Origin: Magnaporthiopsis rhizophila
Taxonomy: Eukaryota; Ascomycota; Sordariomycetes; Magnaporthales; Magnaporthaceae
Length of the DNA: 64,000 nt
Direction: 5' to 3'
Assembly (NCBI GenBank): GCA_003049465.1
Contig: PYSS01000053.1
Span: 182,398-246,397, forward strand
The position numbers were made by a program, and so were the translations under genes. The stretch's first letter is position 1. Every line of letters begins with the position of its first letter. Under the pieces are notes generated by a model. The model was not told where the DNA came from. It did no database searches and worked only from the letters and a program-made list of their open reading frames with translations. This document shows, piece by piece, positions 11,525 to 22,561 of the stretch.

Positions 11525-13039
11525 TTAGTAGCGGTAGCTGTGGAAACAGAATGTCAGCGCTGTTGCGAGACCATAGATATGAGAGTGAAATAAAGCTACA
11601 GGATAAAACGTACTGGTCAGGCTTGTAGGGACCCTCGACCGGCATGCTGAGGTACTCGGCCTGGACGGGCGTGAGAGTCGAGAGCTCGACGTTGCAGTGG
11701 GCCAGGTGCAGCTTGGCGACCTCCTCGTCCAGGATCTTGGGCAGGACGTAGACCTTGTTCTCGAGCTTGCCCGACTTGGCGAACTCGACGTACTTCTGGG
11801 AGAAGGCGGCGTCGCTGTTCTTGTACAGCATGATCTGGGCCAGCACCTGGTTGGTGAACGAGCACGACATGACAAAGGACGAGTGGCCAGTGGCGCAGCC
11901 GAGGTTGACCAGACGGCCCTCGGCAAGCAGGATGATGTGGCGGCCGTTGGCGAGCAGATAGCGGTCGACCTGGGGTTTTATGTTGGACACGCTCTTGGCG
12001 TTGGCCTTGAGCCAGGCAACATCAATCTCGATGTCGAAGTGGCCGATGTCTGCGGTTGGAGGGTTGTAATGTCAGTTGCCGTCAATTCGTGGACCAGGGA
12101 AAGATGAACAGAAACAAGCAGGGTGGGACTCGACTTACTGCAGACGATGGCGTCGTTGGGCATGGCCTCGAAGTGCTTGCCGACGAGGATATCACGGCAG
12201 CCAGTGGTGGTGACAAAGATCTGGCCAACAGAGGCGGCCTTCTCCATGGTGGTGACCTGGTAGCCGGCCATGGCGGCTTGGAGAGCGTTGATGGGGTCAA
12301 TCTCGGTCACGATGACACGGGCACCCATCGAGTGCAGAGCCTGGGCGCAGCCCTTGCCAACGTCACCGTAGCCGGCAACGACGGCGATCTTGCCAGCAAC
12401 CATGACGTCGGTCGCACGCTTGATACCATCGACAAGCGACTCGCGGCAGCCGTACAGATTGTCGAACTTGGACTTGGTAACAGAGTCGTTGACGTTGATG
12501 GCGGGGACCAGCAGCTTGCCCTCCTTGAGCATCTTGTACAGGTGGTGGACGCCCGTGGTGGTCTCCTCGGAGACGCCGTAGCAGTCCTTGAGCATGTCGG
12601 GGTACTTGTCGTGGACGAGGTGGGTCAGGTCGCCGCCGTCGTCAAGGATCAGGTTCAGCTTCTTGCCGTCCTTGAAGGCCAGCAGTTGCTGCTCCAGACA
12701 CCAATTGTACTCCTCCTCGGACTCGCCCTTCCAGGCGAAGACGGGGATGCCGGCAGCAGCGATGGCGGCAGCGGCGTGGTCCTGGGTGGAGAAAATGTTG
12801 CACGAGGTCCAGGTGACCTCGGCGCCGAGAGCGACCAGCGTCTCGATCAGCACGGCGGTCTGGATCGTCATATGCAGGCAGCCAGCGATGCGGGCGCCCT
12901 TGAGCGGCTGGTCTGCAGCGTACTTCTCGCGCGTCTGCATCAGACCGGGCATCTCGTTCTCGGCCAGCTCAATCTCCTTGCGACCAAAGGCGGCCAGCGA
13001 GAGGTCGGCGACCTTGAACTTGTGGGCGGGAGCAGCCAT
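11525..13039 (-). CDS. adenosylhomocysteinase (S-adenosyl-L-homocysteine hydrolase)
   Basis: Hydrolyses S-adenosylhomocysteine to adenosine and homocysteine, relieving product inhibition of methyltransferases; cytosolic tetramer with bound NAD. Exons 13039-12139, 12049-11614 and 11537-11525 give 449 aa, the normal family length. The NAD-binding motif VVAGYGDVGKGCAQ, the signature segments GCLHMTIQTAVLIET and SCNIFSTQDHAAAA, and the C-terminal ending KPDHYRY are all present. The last exon is only 13 nt and encodes the YRY end, joined through a GTACGT donor and CAG acceptor; this C-terminal Lys/Tyr region normally reaches into the neighbouring subunit. Introns have GTAAGT and GTACGT donors. A probable 5-prime-UTR intron lies just upstream. 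Very high confidence. Confidence 0.98.
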
Positions 13040-13060
13040 GTTGGGATGTGCGTATAGATT

Positions 13061-13159
13061 CTATGTGTAGAAAGACGGGGTTGCGTGATGGTTAGCCAAT
13101 TGGTACCGCCGGATGCGCAGTATCGCCGCCTTTATAACCCGGAGTAGTAGTGCACTTAC
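13061..13159 (-). other. probable 5-prime UTR intron of the adenosylhomocysteinase gene
   Basis: On the minus strand a GTAAGT donor (from 13159) is followed by a CTAAC branch site near 13092-13096 and a CACATAG acceptor ending at 13061, 22 bases before the start codon. Size (99 bp) and signals match the introns inside coding sequences in this window. No transcript evidence is available. Confidence 0.55.
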
Positions 13160-14356
13160 AGGATGATGGATGAGATGGAAGAGTGAAAAGGCTGCTGGTG
13201 GTGACGCGTCCGAAGTCAGTGTCTGGTGATCGATGCAGTGCTTCGATGTTGTGAAAAGCGACTTAAGCGGATTGACTGGTTTGGGAGATTGAAGGGCGAA
13301 AGGAAAGTTATACCTTTTGCAAGACTGCTTGAAGAAGAAGCCCGAAGACAAAGACCAATACACCTGTGCAAGGCAGCCGGAAGATGAGGACGAGGAAGCA
13401 AAAAGAAGATGGGGAGGAGAAGAGCTGTGGCGGATGGGGAGGAATCGGAGTCCGAGAGCCGCCTGCAGATAAACGTCGCCCCGCGTGGGGCAATCCGTCG
13501 CGGTGAAGCAAACCTTGTCTGAGCTTGACTGGTGTCTTACCCGATTCAGCTGCCCCTCCATAACCCCTCACAGCCCACCAAGATCCAGCCTTTCGGCAAG
13601 TTGTCTGGTCCCTTGGTTGACGGGTAGGTAGTTTTCTTTTTCTTTTCTTTTTTTGCCGTCCTATCACTTGCTGCCACATTGTAACGGCTCCTAGTTTAGT
13701 TCCTCTCTGGGCTTACTGTGGCATTACGACGTACTGGGTGCACCCTTCACAAGCTGTCTGCTGTCTAGAGTTATCCATCCGTGCCGCTCCATTGCCGGCA
13801 GTCGAGCTCGGTGTCGAAGAACCGCGAATGCGTGGTGGGTAGACTGGGATCGTGACTCGGCAGCCAAAGCCCAATGCTTTCACTTTGGTCCTTTGAAACG
13901 ACGACCACTCGTCGGCCATTCAGCACAGACTGGAATCCAAGGCCCGCATGTCGCGGCAAGCAACACGCAAGCTCGCGCAACGGCCTTCTCCCAACGTGTT
14001 TCATGATCCCGCTCATTGAGCCCCAGGCTTTTATCTAGCTTTCATTTTGACAAGAACTCCCTCGGCGCCGCGACACGAAGAGAAGCCTTCCGCCGACATG
14101 CCCTAACTTCATCCAGCCCAAAGTATCCATGACCAGAAGGGGAAAAAAATCACCGTTAACGCCATAAAATATGCACATTCATTAGTGGCTCCCGCCGCGG
14201 CAAACTGTGCCAGTAGCCGGCTTAGGACTCGAGTAGGTAGCATGGCGGAACGCCGAGGGTTTGGTGAAACCGCCCGTGCAAGCTCTACAAGCCTGCAGTC
14301 TGGCTGCCTGCGTCTGCACTTGAACAAATGCGTTCGTCTCCCCTCGCTCAACTGCT
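13160..14356. other. intergenic region, no supported gene
   Basis: Promoter and leader of the adenosylhomocysteinase gene (minus strand, leftward) followed by the 3-prime flank of the eIF3h gene. Open frames are short and without motifs. Confidence 0.5.
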
Positions 14357-15670
14357 TCACTCGGTTAGGAGTCCCCCCCTGACGGCAAACATCTTGGCGC
14401 TGACGTTGGCCGTAAAGCCGTCCACCTGCTTGCTGTACTGCTCCACCTGTCTGGCGTTCAGCATGCCCTCAAGCCTGCTAGGCTCTTGTGGCAGCTTGAA
14501 CAGCCTCTTCCACTCATCCTCCGGGAGCGGGGTCTGCTTGGCCGCCGCCCGGGCCGCGTTCTCTGCCTTGCGCTTCGCTTGCCAGGCCGTGATCTTGGTT
14601 TGCTCGCGCGTTAGCTGGCGTTGATAGTATTGGTGGTTGTTGAGGTCGGTGTAGTGCGACTCGATGCTGTCTAGAAGCAGGTCGCACGTCTTCTCAAGGA
14701 GGGGGTCGATCGACAACTCCAACGAGTCGAGTGACGGGTAGGCAGGGGCCCTGATCGGATTCCGTTGCAGCTCCGCCAGCGACATTGGTAGGTCCACCTC
14801 ACTCTGGGCGGGCGGTGGGGCGGGGATTTGATGGAGGTATGTGGTGAGAAGATGTGTGTTGTGTACGATGACGGGCAGCTCAACCAGAATGTCCTTGTAC
14901 GTGAGTTTTATTTTTTGCAGGCTATCGACGAGACGTTAGTAAGTCGCACGAACGCGAGCGATAGCCGCCTGTGACTGTGGCCAGCGAGCGGACAGTGTCT
15001 CGGAGCAACGGTAGCGGCAACATACTTTTCTGTCGTGAACTTGCCCTCCTTGAAGGCGGCCATGAAGTTGTTGGAGAGCCTGAAGGCGCGCAGGGAAAGG
15101 GCGCCTTGTGAGCTCCTGCTGACATCGTGGACGAGGGCGATGGCCTTGGGGTTCTCGCGTTGGTAGTGGTGCTGGTTCTCAATGAAGTTGAGGTTGATGA
15201 AGTTGCCCATGGTGGCGCTCGAGTACCAGCCGACATTGTTAGCGTCGACGTTGACCTCGCGCAGGTGCTTGATCATCTCAGCCTGGTATGCGATGTTGGC
15301 TTTGGACCTGGGGGCAGCGGCGGCCTGGGCCGAGGCGTCGCGCTCGCTCTGGTGGCTGTCAACGTTGGCGATGTCGATGGTGGGGAAGTTGAACGAGTTG
15401 GTGATCTCGAGCACCGTGTCGTTGTCCATGCCGACGAGCGAGCCGGTGGCCATGGTCGGGAAGGTCGCCGAACAGTGCTTGGAGATCTTCATCACCACCT
15501 ATTTCGTCACGCCTTCTTGTCTTAGCAACCCTCTCTCTAACGAATGCCTTCGAGGGCGCGCGCGCCCACACACACGGGCACGTAGTGGTGGGGCAAGCAC
15601 ATCGCGGCAGACGTACCAGTGCCTCGACCTGCACCGACTTGAAGGGCGAATCTTTAGAAGCGTCCGCCAT
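14357..15670 (-). CDS. eukaryotic translation initiation factor 3 subunit h (MPN domain)
   Basis: Subunit of eIF3, which binds the 40S ribosome and supports start-site recruitment; cytoplasmic. Exons 15670-15617, 15498-15026 and 14921-14357 give 363 aa, the usual length. The first exon encodes 18 residues, beginning MADASKDSPFKSVQVEAL, and joins to VVMKISKHC. The MPN core is visible as GSLVGMDNDTVLEITNSF, then NVDANNVGWYSSATMGNF and ALVHDVSRSSQGALSLRAFRL. The metal-binding JAMM residues are not intact, as expected for the non-catalytic eIF3h. The C-terminal third is helical, with a conserved MSLAELQRNP segment and REQTKITAWQAKRKAENAARA. Donors GTACGT and GTATGT and acceptors ending AATAG and GATAG bound the introns. 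Confidence 0.96.
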
Positions 15671-16513
15671 GGCTGCGTTCGTTACGGCTGTCGCAGAATC
15701 GTGTCGGCGTCCGTGGCTCGGCGCGTAGTTAGCTTGGGGGGAGGGCTTCGGTCGTCGTCGTGGTGGCGGCGCGCAAAAGGCTGGCTGGCGGTGCTGAGTG
15801 GCAGGGCGCTGGTATTTTCTTTCGAGTTGTGCGCGGAAAATTCGGTTCTTCCGTGGCATGCGCAGCCAGCCCACAGCAAAACAGCAAGAGCGGGCCTGAG
15901 CGACTTACCTAATTCGCCGGACGCCACGGTGGAGCCATCCCAGCAAGTTGCCTAGATTGGGAAAGTCGGCAGGCTCCTGAATGGCCTCACGGCGCGGGAT
16001 GCCAATTGTGCCCCCACGTCTCTGTCGTTTCAATTGCCAATCCAGGACCGTTTTAAAAGCAGAGCCTCCCCGTTCATTTTAACTGCGTTTTCCCACCCGT
16101 GGCTGACTTTCTTGCCTTGGACTTTCCACCCCTTCCTTTCCTTTCTTCTTTTCCACCGTTGCGTCTTCATGCTGCATCGCCAGCCCACGCGAAGCGAAGG
16201 TCGGAGGATTTTGCGCGACTTCGGTTCACTGATTCAAACAGCGTGGTTGCTTCAACCTCCGTTCTCGTACCAATCGGATCTGGAATCCAAACAGAAGAAA
16301 CTGATGTGCTGTCGCTAAGTGCATTTCGCCTAACGCTAAAAAATGTCAGTCCTACAAGCTCGCTTGCCTGGCGCTGCTTCTTTCTCCTCCTCTTTGTTTG
16401 CCACCACCATTGCCTCCGAAGTTCCGGGGGTTTCTCCGTGTATCGTTTCGTTATCGAGATTCCGTGGGGCATGCCCCCGCCCCCTTGCCATCTTTCCAAC
16501 ACCAACATGGATC
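15671..16513. other. intergenic region, no supported gene
   Basis: Lies between the start of eIF3h and the stop of the UPF0643 gene, both on the minus strand. Short overlapping frames only. It probably holds the eIF3h promoter and the UPF0643 3-prime UTR. Confidence 0.5.
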
Positions 16514-17276
16514 TCATTCATCAACCCAATCGATGATCTCCCAACTCTTGATATCATCTCGCACAATCAGTCGGTGCCTATCTATCCCCCAGCTAGTGTA
16601 CAGCCTACGAGTTGCGTTGGCTGCCTTCCGGTGGGCAGGCCCGACGTTGCCGAGCCGAGCGTCCTCCTTGGACCCCCACACGCAAGTCGCTAGGTTGCGC
16701 CCCTCAGCGTTTGGCTCCCCAAACCAGTATCTGCGAGGGCCTAATTAGCTTGTGCCCCTTCACGATATTTCTCTCTGGTGCAAGGTCGTCCTTGCGTCCA
16801 ACTCACTTCAGGAAGCCGCCACTCGCATTCGCTTCTGCATGAGCACGCTCGTCCAGAGCACCCAGCTCGGCGTACACGGTGCTGGGCGGAATTTGCGATC
16901 TGAAGGCCACGATGTAGAAGGAAGTCTCCTTCCATGCGTGCCCTTCAGCCTGTGCCAGGCTTTTTAGGCTGTCCAAAACCTCGGTCCAGTTGAAGCTTTC
17001 AATGTATGGGGCCGTCGAGTAGTCTCGTCTCGTGTTCCGCATGCGCGTCAACGCTAGGGCGAGGAGCCTGTTCTCCGCATCAAGCGTGTCCAAGTCAAGG
17101 AGATGGTCTTGCTCCGTGTACGGCGACGAGACGAGGAATCTCGAGCTATCGTGTGGTGGCTGGAAGGCCTCTGCAGATGACATCTCTGTCTCCGTGATAG
17201 ACATCAAGGCTCCTGCCTTGCTGACCTTTGTCTTGAAGGTAGGGTCTGTCGGGAGGGCGGCCGTGGCGACCGACAT
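16514..17276 (-). CDS. UPF0643 family protein
   Basis: A fungal protein of unknown function, similar to the UPF0643 family known from Schizosaccharomyces. Exons 17276-16807 and 16730-16514 give 228 aa. The first exon carries SSRFLVSSPYTEQDHLLDLD, RLLALALTRMRNTRRDY, FNWTEVLDSLKSLA and ETSFYIVAFRSQIPPSTVYA. The intron (GTGAGT donor, CTCGCAG acceptor) falls within the conserved segment GGFLK/YWFGEPNAEGRNLATCVW. The second exon carries GPAHRKAANATRRLYTSWGI, DRHRLIVRDD and ends in WEIIDWVDE. The second exon has no usable methionine and is missed without splicing. No biochemical role can be read from the sequence. Confidence 0.92.
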
Positions 17277-18443
17277 CGTGGGCTGCTCGGTGCCCCGCTG
17301 TCTCCCTGAGCGTGATAGGTTGGATGCTCTAGGCCTTCAAGTGAGGCAAGTGAGTCTGGCAAGGTACCTCGATGGTTCAGGGACGGACTGCTGCAGGGCG
17401 TGGAGATGGGCTGCAGGAGAAGCAGCGGTCTCGAAATCAGGAGGAACCTTCGATGGCTTATAAGTAAGACCTTCGACCGATTTCTTCCGCCGTGCATCTG
17501 GTCTAGTCAAGGTCAGGCCCGCCAGCAGAGGCTGCAGCTCCGGCTCCGGAGGGCGCCTCTATGCGCCCGCCGCTGGCTGGGTTGCATCCGCCCAAGGTGG
17601 TCTTGGCTTGGCCTAGGAAAGAGACAAGACTCAAGAGGGCTCCTCGACGTCGTCAGCGTCGGGATGCTGTTGCGCGTTCTGTCGAGAAATTGCGATATGT
17701 GCACTGCATGTCCTGTGTGAGCGGGGACTGGCTCTTCGGCTGACATTGCTGGCACAATCACGTCCCGCCTTGTCCTGGCCGAGGTGAAACTCTGGTCCTT
17801 TTGCTGCTAATCGCGTCATCCGGCCGCCGACTGATGCCATGGCCTGCCTACCAAATCCCCGGCCGCATTCCCCCGGTCGCAATTTCATTTCTTTTGCCAG
17901 TTGATAAGAGTCAAGCGCAGCTTTTAGCAAGCACTGCTGACACAGATACGGCGACCTCCGAGCCATCGGTCAGACGCGAAGACCATTGGCGACCGCCGGG
18001 TCAACTCCGCGGATAATCCATCTTTTTTGGCAAAGCCGATTTGGTATGTAAAACTCACACTCCGCCCTCCCGCCCCGCCGCTTCTAGACACTTTTTTTCT
18101 TCGCCCGCTGAATCCCACCTATTCTCCGGGCCGACGTTGCATGGTTCTGCCGACCCATGGGTTCACTCCCATCCGGACGCCCATCACCAGGCTTTTCTCC
18201 TCCCCGTGTGGAAGTGGTTTTGCCGACCATGGCTGCGCGTGCGTCGAGGCCGGCGGCGGACCCAGGAACGCCAAGCGATCAATAGTTCTGTGCTCCCCGG
18301 ATGTGGTACTTCTAGTCACATAACACCGTCCGTTACCAAAAGTGCAACCGCAATCGTGGCCTCCGTTTGCCAAACCGCCAATGCCGGCTGCAACGAGGGC
18401 GCCATCCAGCATAAGCATCCGACGACCTTAGCCGCCAATATGC
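17277..18443. other. intergenic region, no supported gene
   Basis: Upstream of the UPF0643 gene. Short open frames on both strands, none recognisable. The right part merges into the frame-broken coding-like stretch listed next. Confidence 0.4.
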
Positions 18444-18957
18444 AATATCCATGATGCTCTCCGTGACGTGGCCCAGCCCGTCTCGAGGCTCTCGCCAACG
18501 ACGAGTGCCTGCGCGATCGTGCGCTCAGACGCTTCGATCATCGCGGAGAGCCTCGCCCCCTCCCTGCGAATCCTCGACCGAGCCGGAAGAGGCAGATGAA
18601 GAAGTCATTGTTCCGCGTCCGCACGGTCGTGATCCGGATGTCGTGGGCCTGTCACGGAGGGTGCTTGACATTGTGGAGGGTCCTCTGGACCACGAAAAAA
18701 TGGCTGAAATAGCGCGCCGTGCGAAGGATTTGTTGATACCTCGCCCCAACTACTTGGGCGACTCGGAAACGGAGTTCCGTCGCCAATTCCGCACAGATCT
18801 TGGAAGGGGATGCTACGGCGAACCGGCGTCCAGGCCTGTGGCTTTGGTCTAAAGCCGTTGCCAGGGATTCGGTGTCTGAAACCCAGGAAAATATCCCATC
18901 GACGGCCTGCAACGCGCCGACCAAGGAGACCAACGAGCCCACCGCCAGACACTCCTA
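18444..18957 (+). pseudogene. unrecognised frame-broken coding-like stretch
   Basis: Three successive plus-strand segments read like protein but sit in different frames. Segment 18444-18599 encodes HDALRDVAQPVSRLSPTT and then IIAESLAPSLRILDRAGR. From about 18570 to 18800 another frame encodes EEADEEVIVPRPHGRDPDVV, LDHEKMAEIARRAKDLLIP and SETEFRRQFRTDLG. From 18833 a third frame encodes LWLWSKAVARDSVSETQENI. I saw no GT-AG introns that join them. A related-looking Lys/Arg/Pro-rich frame at 19125-19442 contains TTTKRGRDRPKKGPDIAKI. This could be a decayed gene or a transposon fragment; it could also be chance. I do not recognise the family. Confidence 0.25.
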
Positions 18958-19694
18958 AACTGCTCGCGCTCTGCCATAGCGACAGGACTGCAAGCGTAAA
19001 GCGCCAGGCCGTGCCTTTCTCGCCTAAGGACGCCCGCCGAACATGCGGATGCGTTTCGCCAGAAGTCGCAGAGTCCCCTACGGTTCATCCGGGACGAGGC
19101 CGTGGCTGCTGAAAAACGAGACTGGTGAATGATCCCCCTAGCACGGAGCGGGAGATCGACACCACGCTCAGGCGAGGTCCTATTAGTCCCGAAAAGCCCG
19201 CGGAGGTGTCCGCCGACACCACCACCAAGCGTGGCCGGGATCGCCCGAAAAAAGGGCCCGACATAGCCAAGATAACCGCCCCACCGCCGGAGTCGGAGAG
19301 GCTATCCGGGGCCATCGATGGGCGCCGAAGCGGGGATGCGGACGCCCCAAAAACTCAAGCCCGGACAACAGGTGTCCAACACCGCCAAGCCGCATACAAA
19401 AGCAGACACAAGTTTCCTTCCTTGGGCGTGATCGAGCTGTGACCGGACCTCGTTCTTTTCGGGCAAGCGTGGTATAAATACTCGAGAGTCTAGGTAGTAT
19501 CTCCTGGCTTTTGATATCAGCCTGGAAAACAAGAGCGGCATGGTACCAAAGCAGCCCACAATCAAAAACGCCAATATGTCTCACATTATTTGCCATGGAG
19601 GCTGGCTGTATCTTTTAGGGTACACCGAACCGCTAACCCAGCACGTCTTACGAAGGCGACCCTGCTGCCCGAGCAGACGACATCCAATCCTTCG
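18958..19694. other. intergenic region, possible continuation of the broken frame
   Basis: An uninterrupted 105-codon plus-strand frame at 19125-19442 has a Lys/Arg/Pro-rich composition but no recognised domain. The remainder is the 3-prime flank of the mitochondrial carrier. Confidence 0.3.
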
Positions 19695-20881
19695 TTATAT
19701 TACACCGTCACTTTCTGGCTCCTCGCCACCTTTCAGCCATACCTTGGCTACCTCGTATGTTCCCAAGTACAGACCGCTCCCGAGAGCAGTCCAGCCCGCG
19801 CGGAATAGTCCTCCTCGGAAAAGACCGCGAACCCCCAGCTCCGCATAGATATCCTTGGCGACCTGCAAGCCTCCAGCTCTCCGCCTTACTTTGCCGCTGG
19901 CATCCCCCGATTCAACGCTGGTTCTGCTCTTCCCGCCCAGGAGCATCATCCGAGTCTTGACCACGTCGGTCGGCGTCGTCAGGACCGCGGCGACAGACCC
20001 GCTGAGCGCCGCGCTAGTCCCGTTGACGAGCCCAGTCTCCAGGAGCCCCTGTCCCGGGTCGACGCCGCCAGCCTCGCGCTGATGAGACGGAAAGGCGAGC
20101 TGCTCCCTGCGTCGCCGCCTGCCGTCGCGCCACCGCCACAGCGACGCGCGGATGTGCTCAAACATGGGGAACTGCATTGCCGTGAAGGGCAGATTTCGAG
20201 CGGCCAGGGCCGTGTATCCCGTCCAGAGACGGCGGCTGGCGCCGCCGTCGGATGCCCGCAGCATACGTAGGGCTTGTAGCGATGTACCACCGCCGCCACC
20301 ACCACCACCGCCACCCCCCGAGCTGCGAATCATCTGCGCGTTCTGCTTGATGACTTCTGCGGGCGTGAGGATTAAGCATGAGGCAAGCTCGGCGGTCCCG
20401 GAGGCGAGCGAGTGGACCAGCGGCTTGGGCACGCCCTCCGGCAGCGCGCCAGACAGCGCCGACTTGACGGATTCGTAGGTGCTGAAGAAGACGCCCGCTG
20501 TGTGTGTGGCTCCGTATCAGCGCCATCATTCTCTCGCTGCTTGGGATCGATACTTTGGAACAAATCACGGCGTTGTGGGTTCTTGCCTGCGGGGACGGTG
20601 GCCACGATGACGCTCCCGACGCCCTGGTACAGGCCACGAAAGGTCTGCTTGGGCACATTTTTGGCCGCGGGCCACCTCTTGAAGGTGTCGATGTAGTCCT
20701 GGCTTTGCCACCGCGTCTTGAGGGTGTCCAAGGGATAGACCAGCAGGTCTATCGTAAATGCGGCACAGGCGCCCGCCTGCTGACGTCAACTTGTGAGCCT
20801 CATGGATGAGGGTGGGGAGGAGGTAAGGGTGCTGTCGTCGTCACTTACCACCAGGACCTCGGTGTGAGTATTGTTACTCAT
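19695..20881 (-). CDS. mitochondrial S-adenosylmethionine carrier (PET8/SLC25A26-like)
   Basis: Inner-membrane carrier that imports S-adenosylmethionine into mitochondria in exchange for S-adenosylhomocysteine (role from the family). Exons 20881-20849, 20776-20587 and 20497-19695 give 341 aa. Three mitochondrial-carrier repeats are visible: PLDTLKTRWQ in repeat 1, TPAEVIKQNAQ in repeat 2 and TPTDVVKTRMM in repeat 3, each following the PX(D/E)XX(K/R) pattern, with glycine-rich continuations such as GLYQGVGSV and GLFRGGLFRAGW. Early residues AGACAAFTIDLLVYPLDTL match Pet8-type carriers. The second intron starts with GC (G|GCAAGA) and ends ACACAG, restoring VPAAGVFFSTYES. An unusual run of 11 glycines lies in the matrix loop of repeat 2. 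Identity as the SAM carrier is likely but rests on overall resemblance. Confidence 0.9.
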
Positions 20882-21339
20882 GACGACGCGCAGTCCACTC
20901 CAAAGCCAGACTTTGATCAATTGTAAGCCATCGTGATCAGGTTGTTGGTATGGACACCCGACTTTCTAGTGGTATGTGGGCATATCCTGTCTCCGAGCTA
21001 TGACGACATACCGACGGACCCGATGAGTCAGCAGCCGCACCACCTCAGGGAGTGAGGATGGGTAATATGGCACAAGTCGATTTGTGTAGGTTATTATACT
21101 AATTGAAGGTCAAATTTTGGTTGATTTTCAAGTGCAGATTTTATGCTGTATAAGGCCCAGCAAGTTCGATGACCTCGTATGTAAAAATGGTTGGCGGACA
21201 GATTCAAGTGTCAAGTCTCATTAGACTCGGGCAGGAACTTCTTAACCTGGCTACCTAGGTACTTAGGCACCTAACTAAGCTGAACACTGCAGATCACAAC
21301 CCCTGACAATCTCCTCGGCGCTCCGGACAGCCGGCAGAC
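20882..21339. other. intergenic region, no supported gene
   Basis: Promoter of the minus-strand carrier reads to the right from 20882; the right end is the 3-prime flank of the lectin-like gene. The stretch is AT-rich and contains CTACCTAGGTACTTAGGCAC at 21251-21270, one of several similar palindrome-like motifs in the window. Confidence 0.5.
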
Positions 21340-22561
21340 TCAGTCAACAACCTTGACGCCAGCCGCCCAGGACGAGCCATCAAACACCACGGTCGAGATG
21401 GCAGTCGGGTGGGACAGGGACTTGTGCAGGAGGTACACCTTGCCGTCGAACTTGCAGGCGCCGAACCTGGTGCCCGGCACGAAGTCGGCCACCTTGGTGG
21501 TGCTGCCGCCGAGGACATGGTCCTGGATGGCGAACTTGGGCCCGCTGTCGACGTAGAAGAGGTGAGGGTAGTCCTGCCTGTCCGAATCACTGGCGGAGAG
21601 CGGTGTCGATATCTGCACCTTGTCGTGAGTGACGAGGGTTTTCTTACCTGTGGTGGCCGCCATAGCTGGTTAGTGGTCTGAAAAGGGGGGCTGGGCTTGT
21701 CTTGCAAAGGTAGTTGGTAACCAGTTGACTTACTATCCCAGCTCTCGTACCCGCCAGTGTAGTAGTTGATATCACCCGTGTGGTCCTGGAAGAACAGGTG
21801 CGTGGTGGGGTTGCTGAGGTTGGTGGCGATCGACGTCCCCGGCAGGGCGGAAGCGGGATCCTGGGGGAGGATCTTGCGGTAAACCCACTTCCAAGAGCTC
21901 TCGGCTCCGTTGCGGATCTCGGCCACCTCAGGACTGCCGGTTTCTTGGTTGATGCTATGTATGTCAAAGCAGTAATTAAAGTGTAAGGCAATTGATCAAT
22001 GAACAAGCATGCGTCTTCCAGAAGCGAGCCGCGTCCAGCCAACAAGTCAGGGGGGCATGGAGAGTTTATACTTACATGGCGAAGAAGGCCCACTGGTGTG
22101 CGCCATGAGGAACTGTCGTGGCACACGCCACTAGATAGGCGCGAAGTCTGGATGGGGGCCTTCGAGATTTCGTCGGGCAGGTCGCCGGATGTCCAGTCGT
22201 CGCCCTTGGACAGCTGCTTCACCCTATCCTGGAGGTGACCCTGGCCGTCTAGGAAGAAGACATGGATCTGGAGAGAAAGATAGAGAGCGCATCAGTCAAA
22301 CCAACCTCTGCTTAAAGTTGGGGAGACACGGAGCAGATTTACAGTCGACTTCTTGTCGAACATTCCATCGTATTGAACGTAGTACGCCGTGAGAGCGGAG
22401 CCATTGCCGTCGGCCGAGTCTGTGACGACGGTGGAGCTCTTGGTCCACTCCTTGCCGTCCGAGGACTCGACCTCGTAGATCTTGGTGTCGTTGCCCTGAA
22501 AGTAGGCGTACATGGTTGACCCGGCCGAAACGACGGCGATGTCGGTTGATTGCAGAGACAT
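21340..22561 (-). pseudogene. fucose-specific lectin-like beta-propeller gene with a frameshift
   Basis: Predicted sugar-binding beta-propeller without a signal peptide, so probably cytosolic if made; such fungal lectins often act against grazers, but that is family knowledge. Exons 22561-22343, 22267-22076, 21954-21734 and 21647-21340. Repeating blade-like units are visible: MYAYFQGNDTKIYEV, IHVFFLDGQGHLQD, HQWAFFAINQETG, THLFFQDHTGDINYY, PHLFYVDSGPKFAIQD. All three introns have good signals (GTAAAT, GTAAGT, GTAAGT). In exon 2 the reading frame must shift by one base between APIQTSRLS and VACATTVPHGAHQW near 22128-22135, where the sequence appears to carry one extra base. Without the shift, splicing leads to an early stop. 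This is either a real mutation or an assembly error; about 312 aa if corrected. Confidence 0.7.

Noticed and set aside
12056..13057. 333-codon plus-strand frame opposite adenosylhomocysteinase
   Set aside because: Exact antisense of a strongly conserved gene; a shadow.
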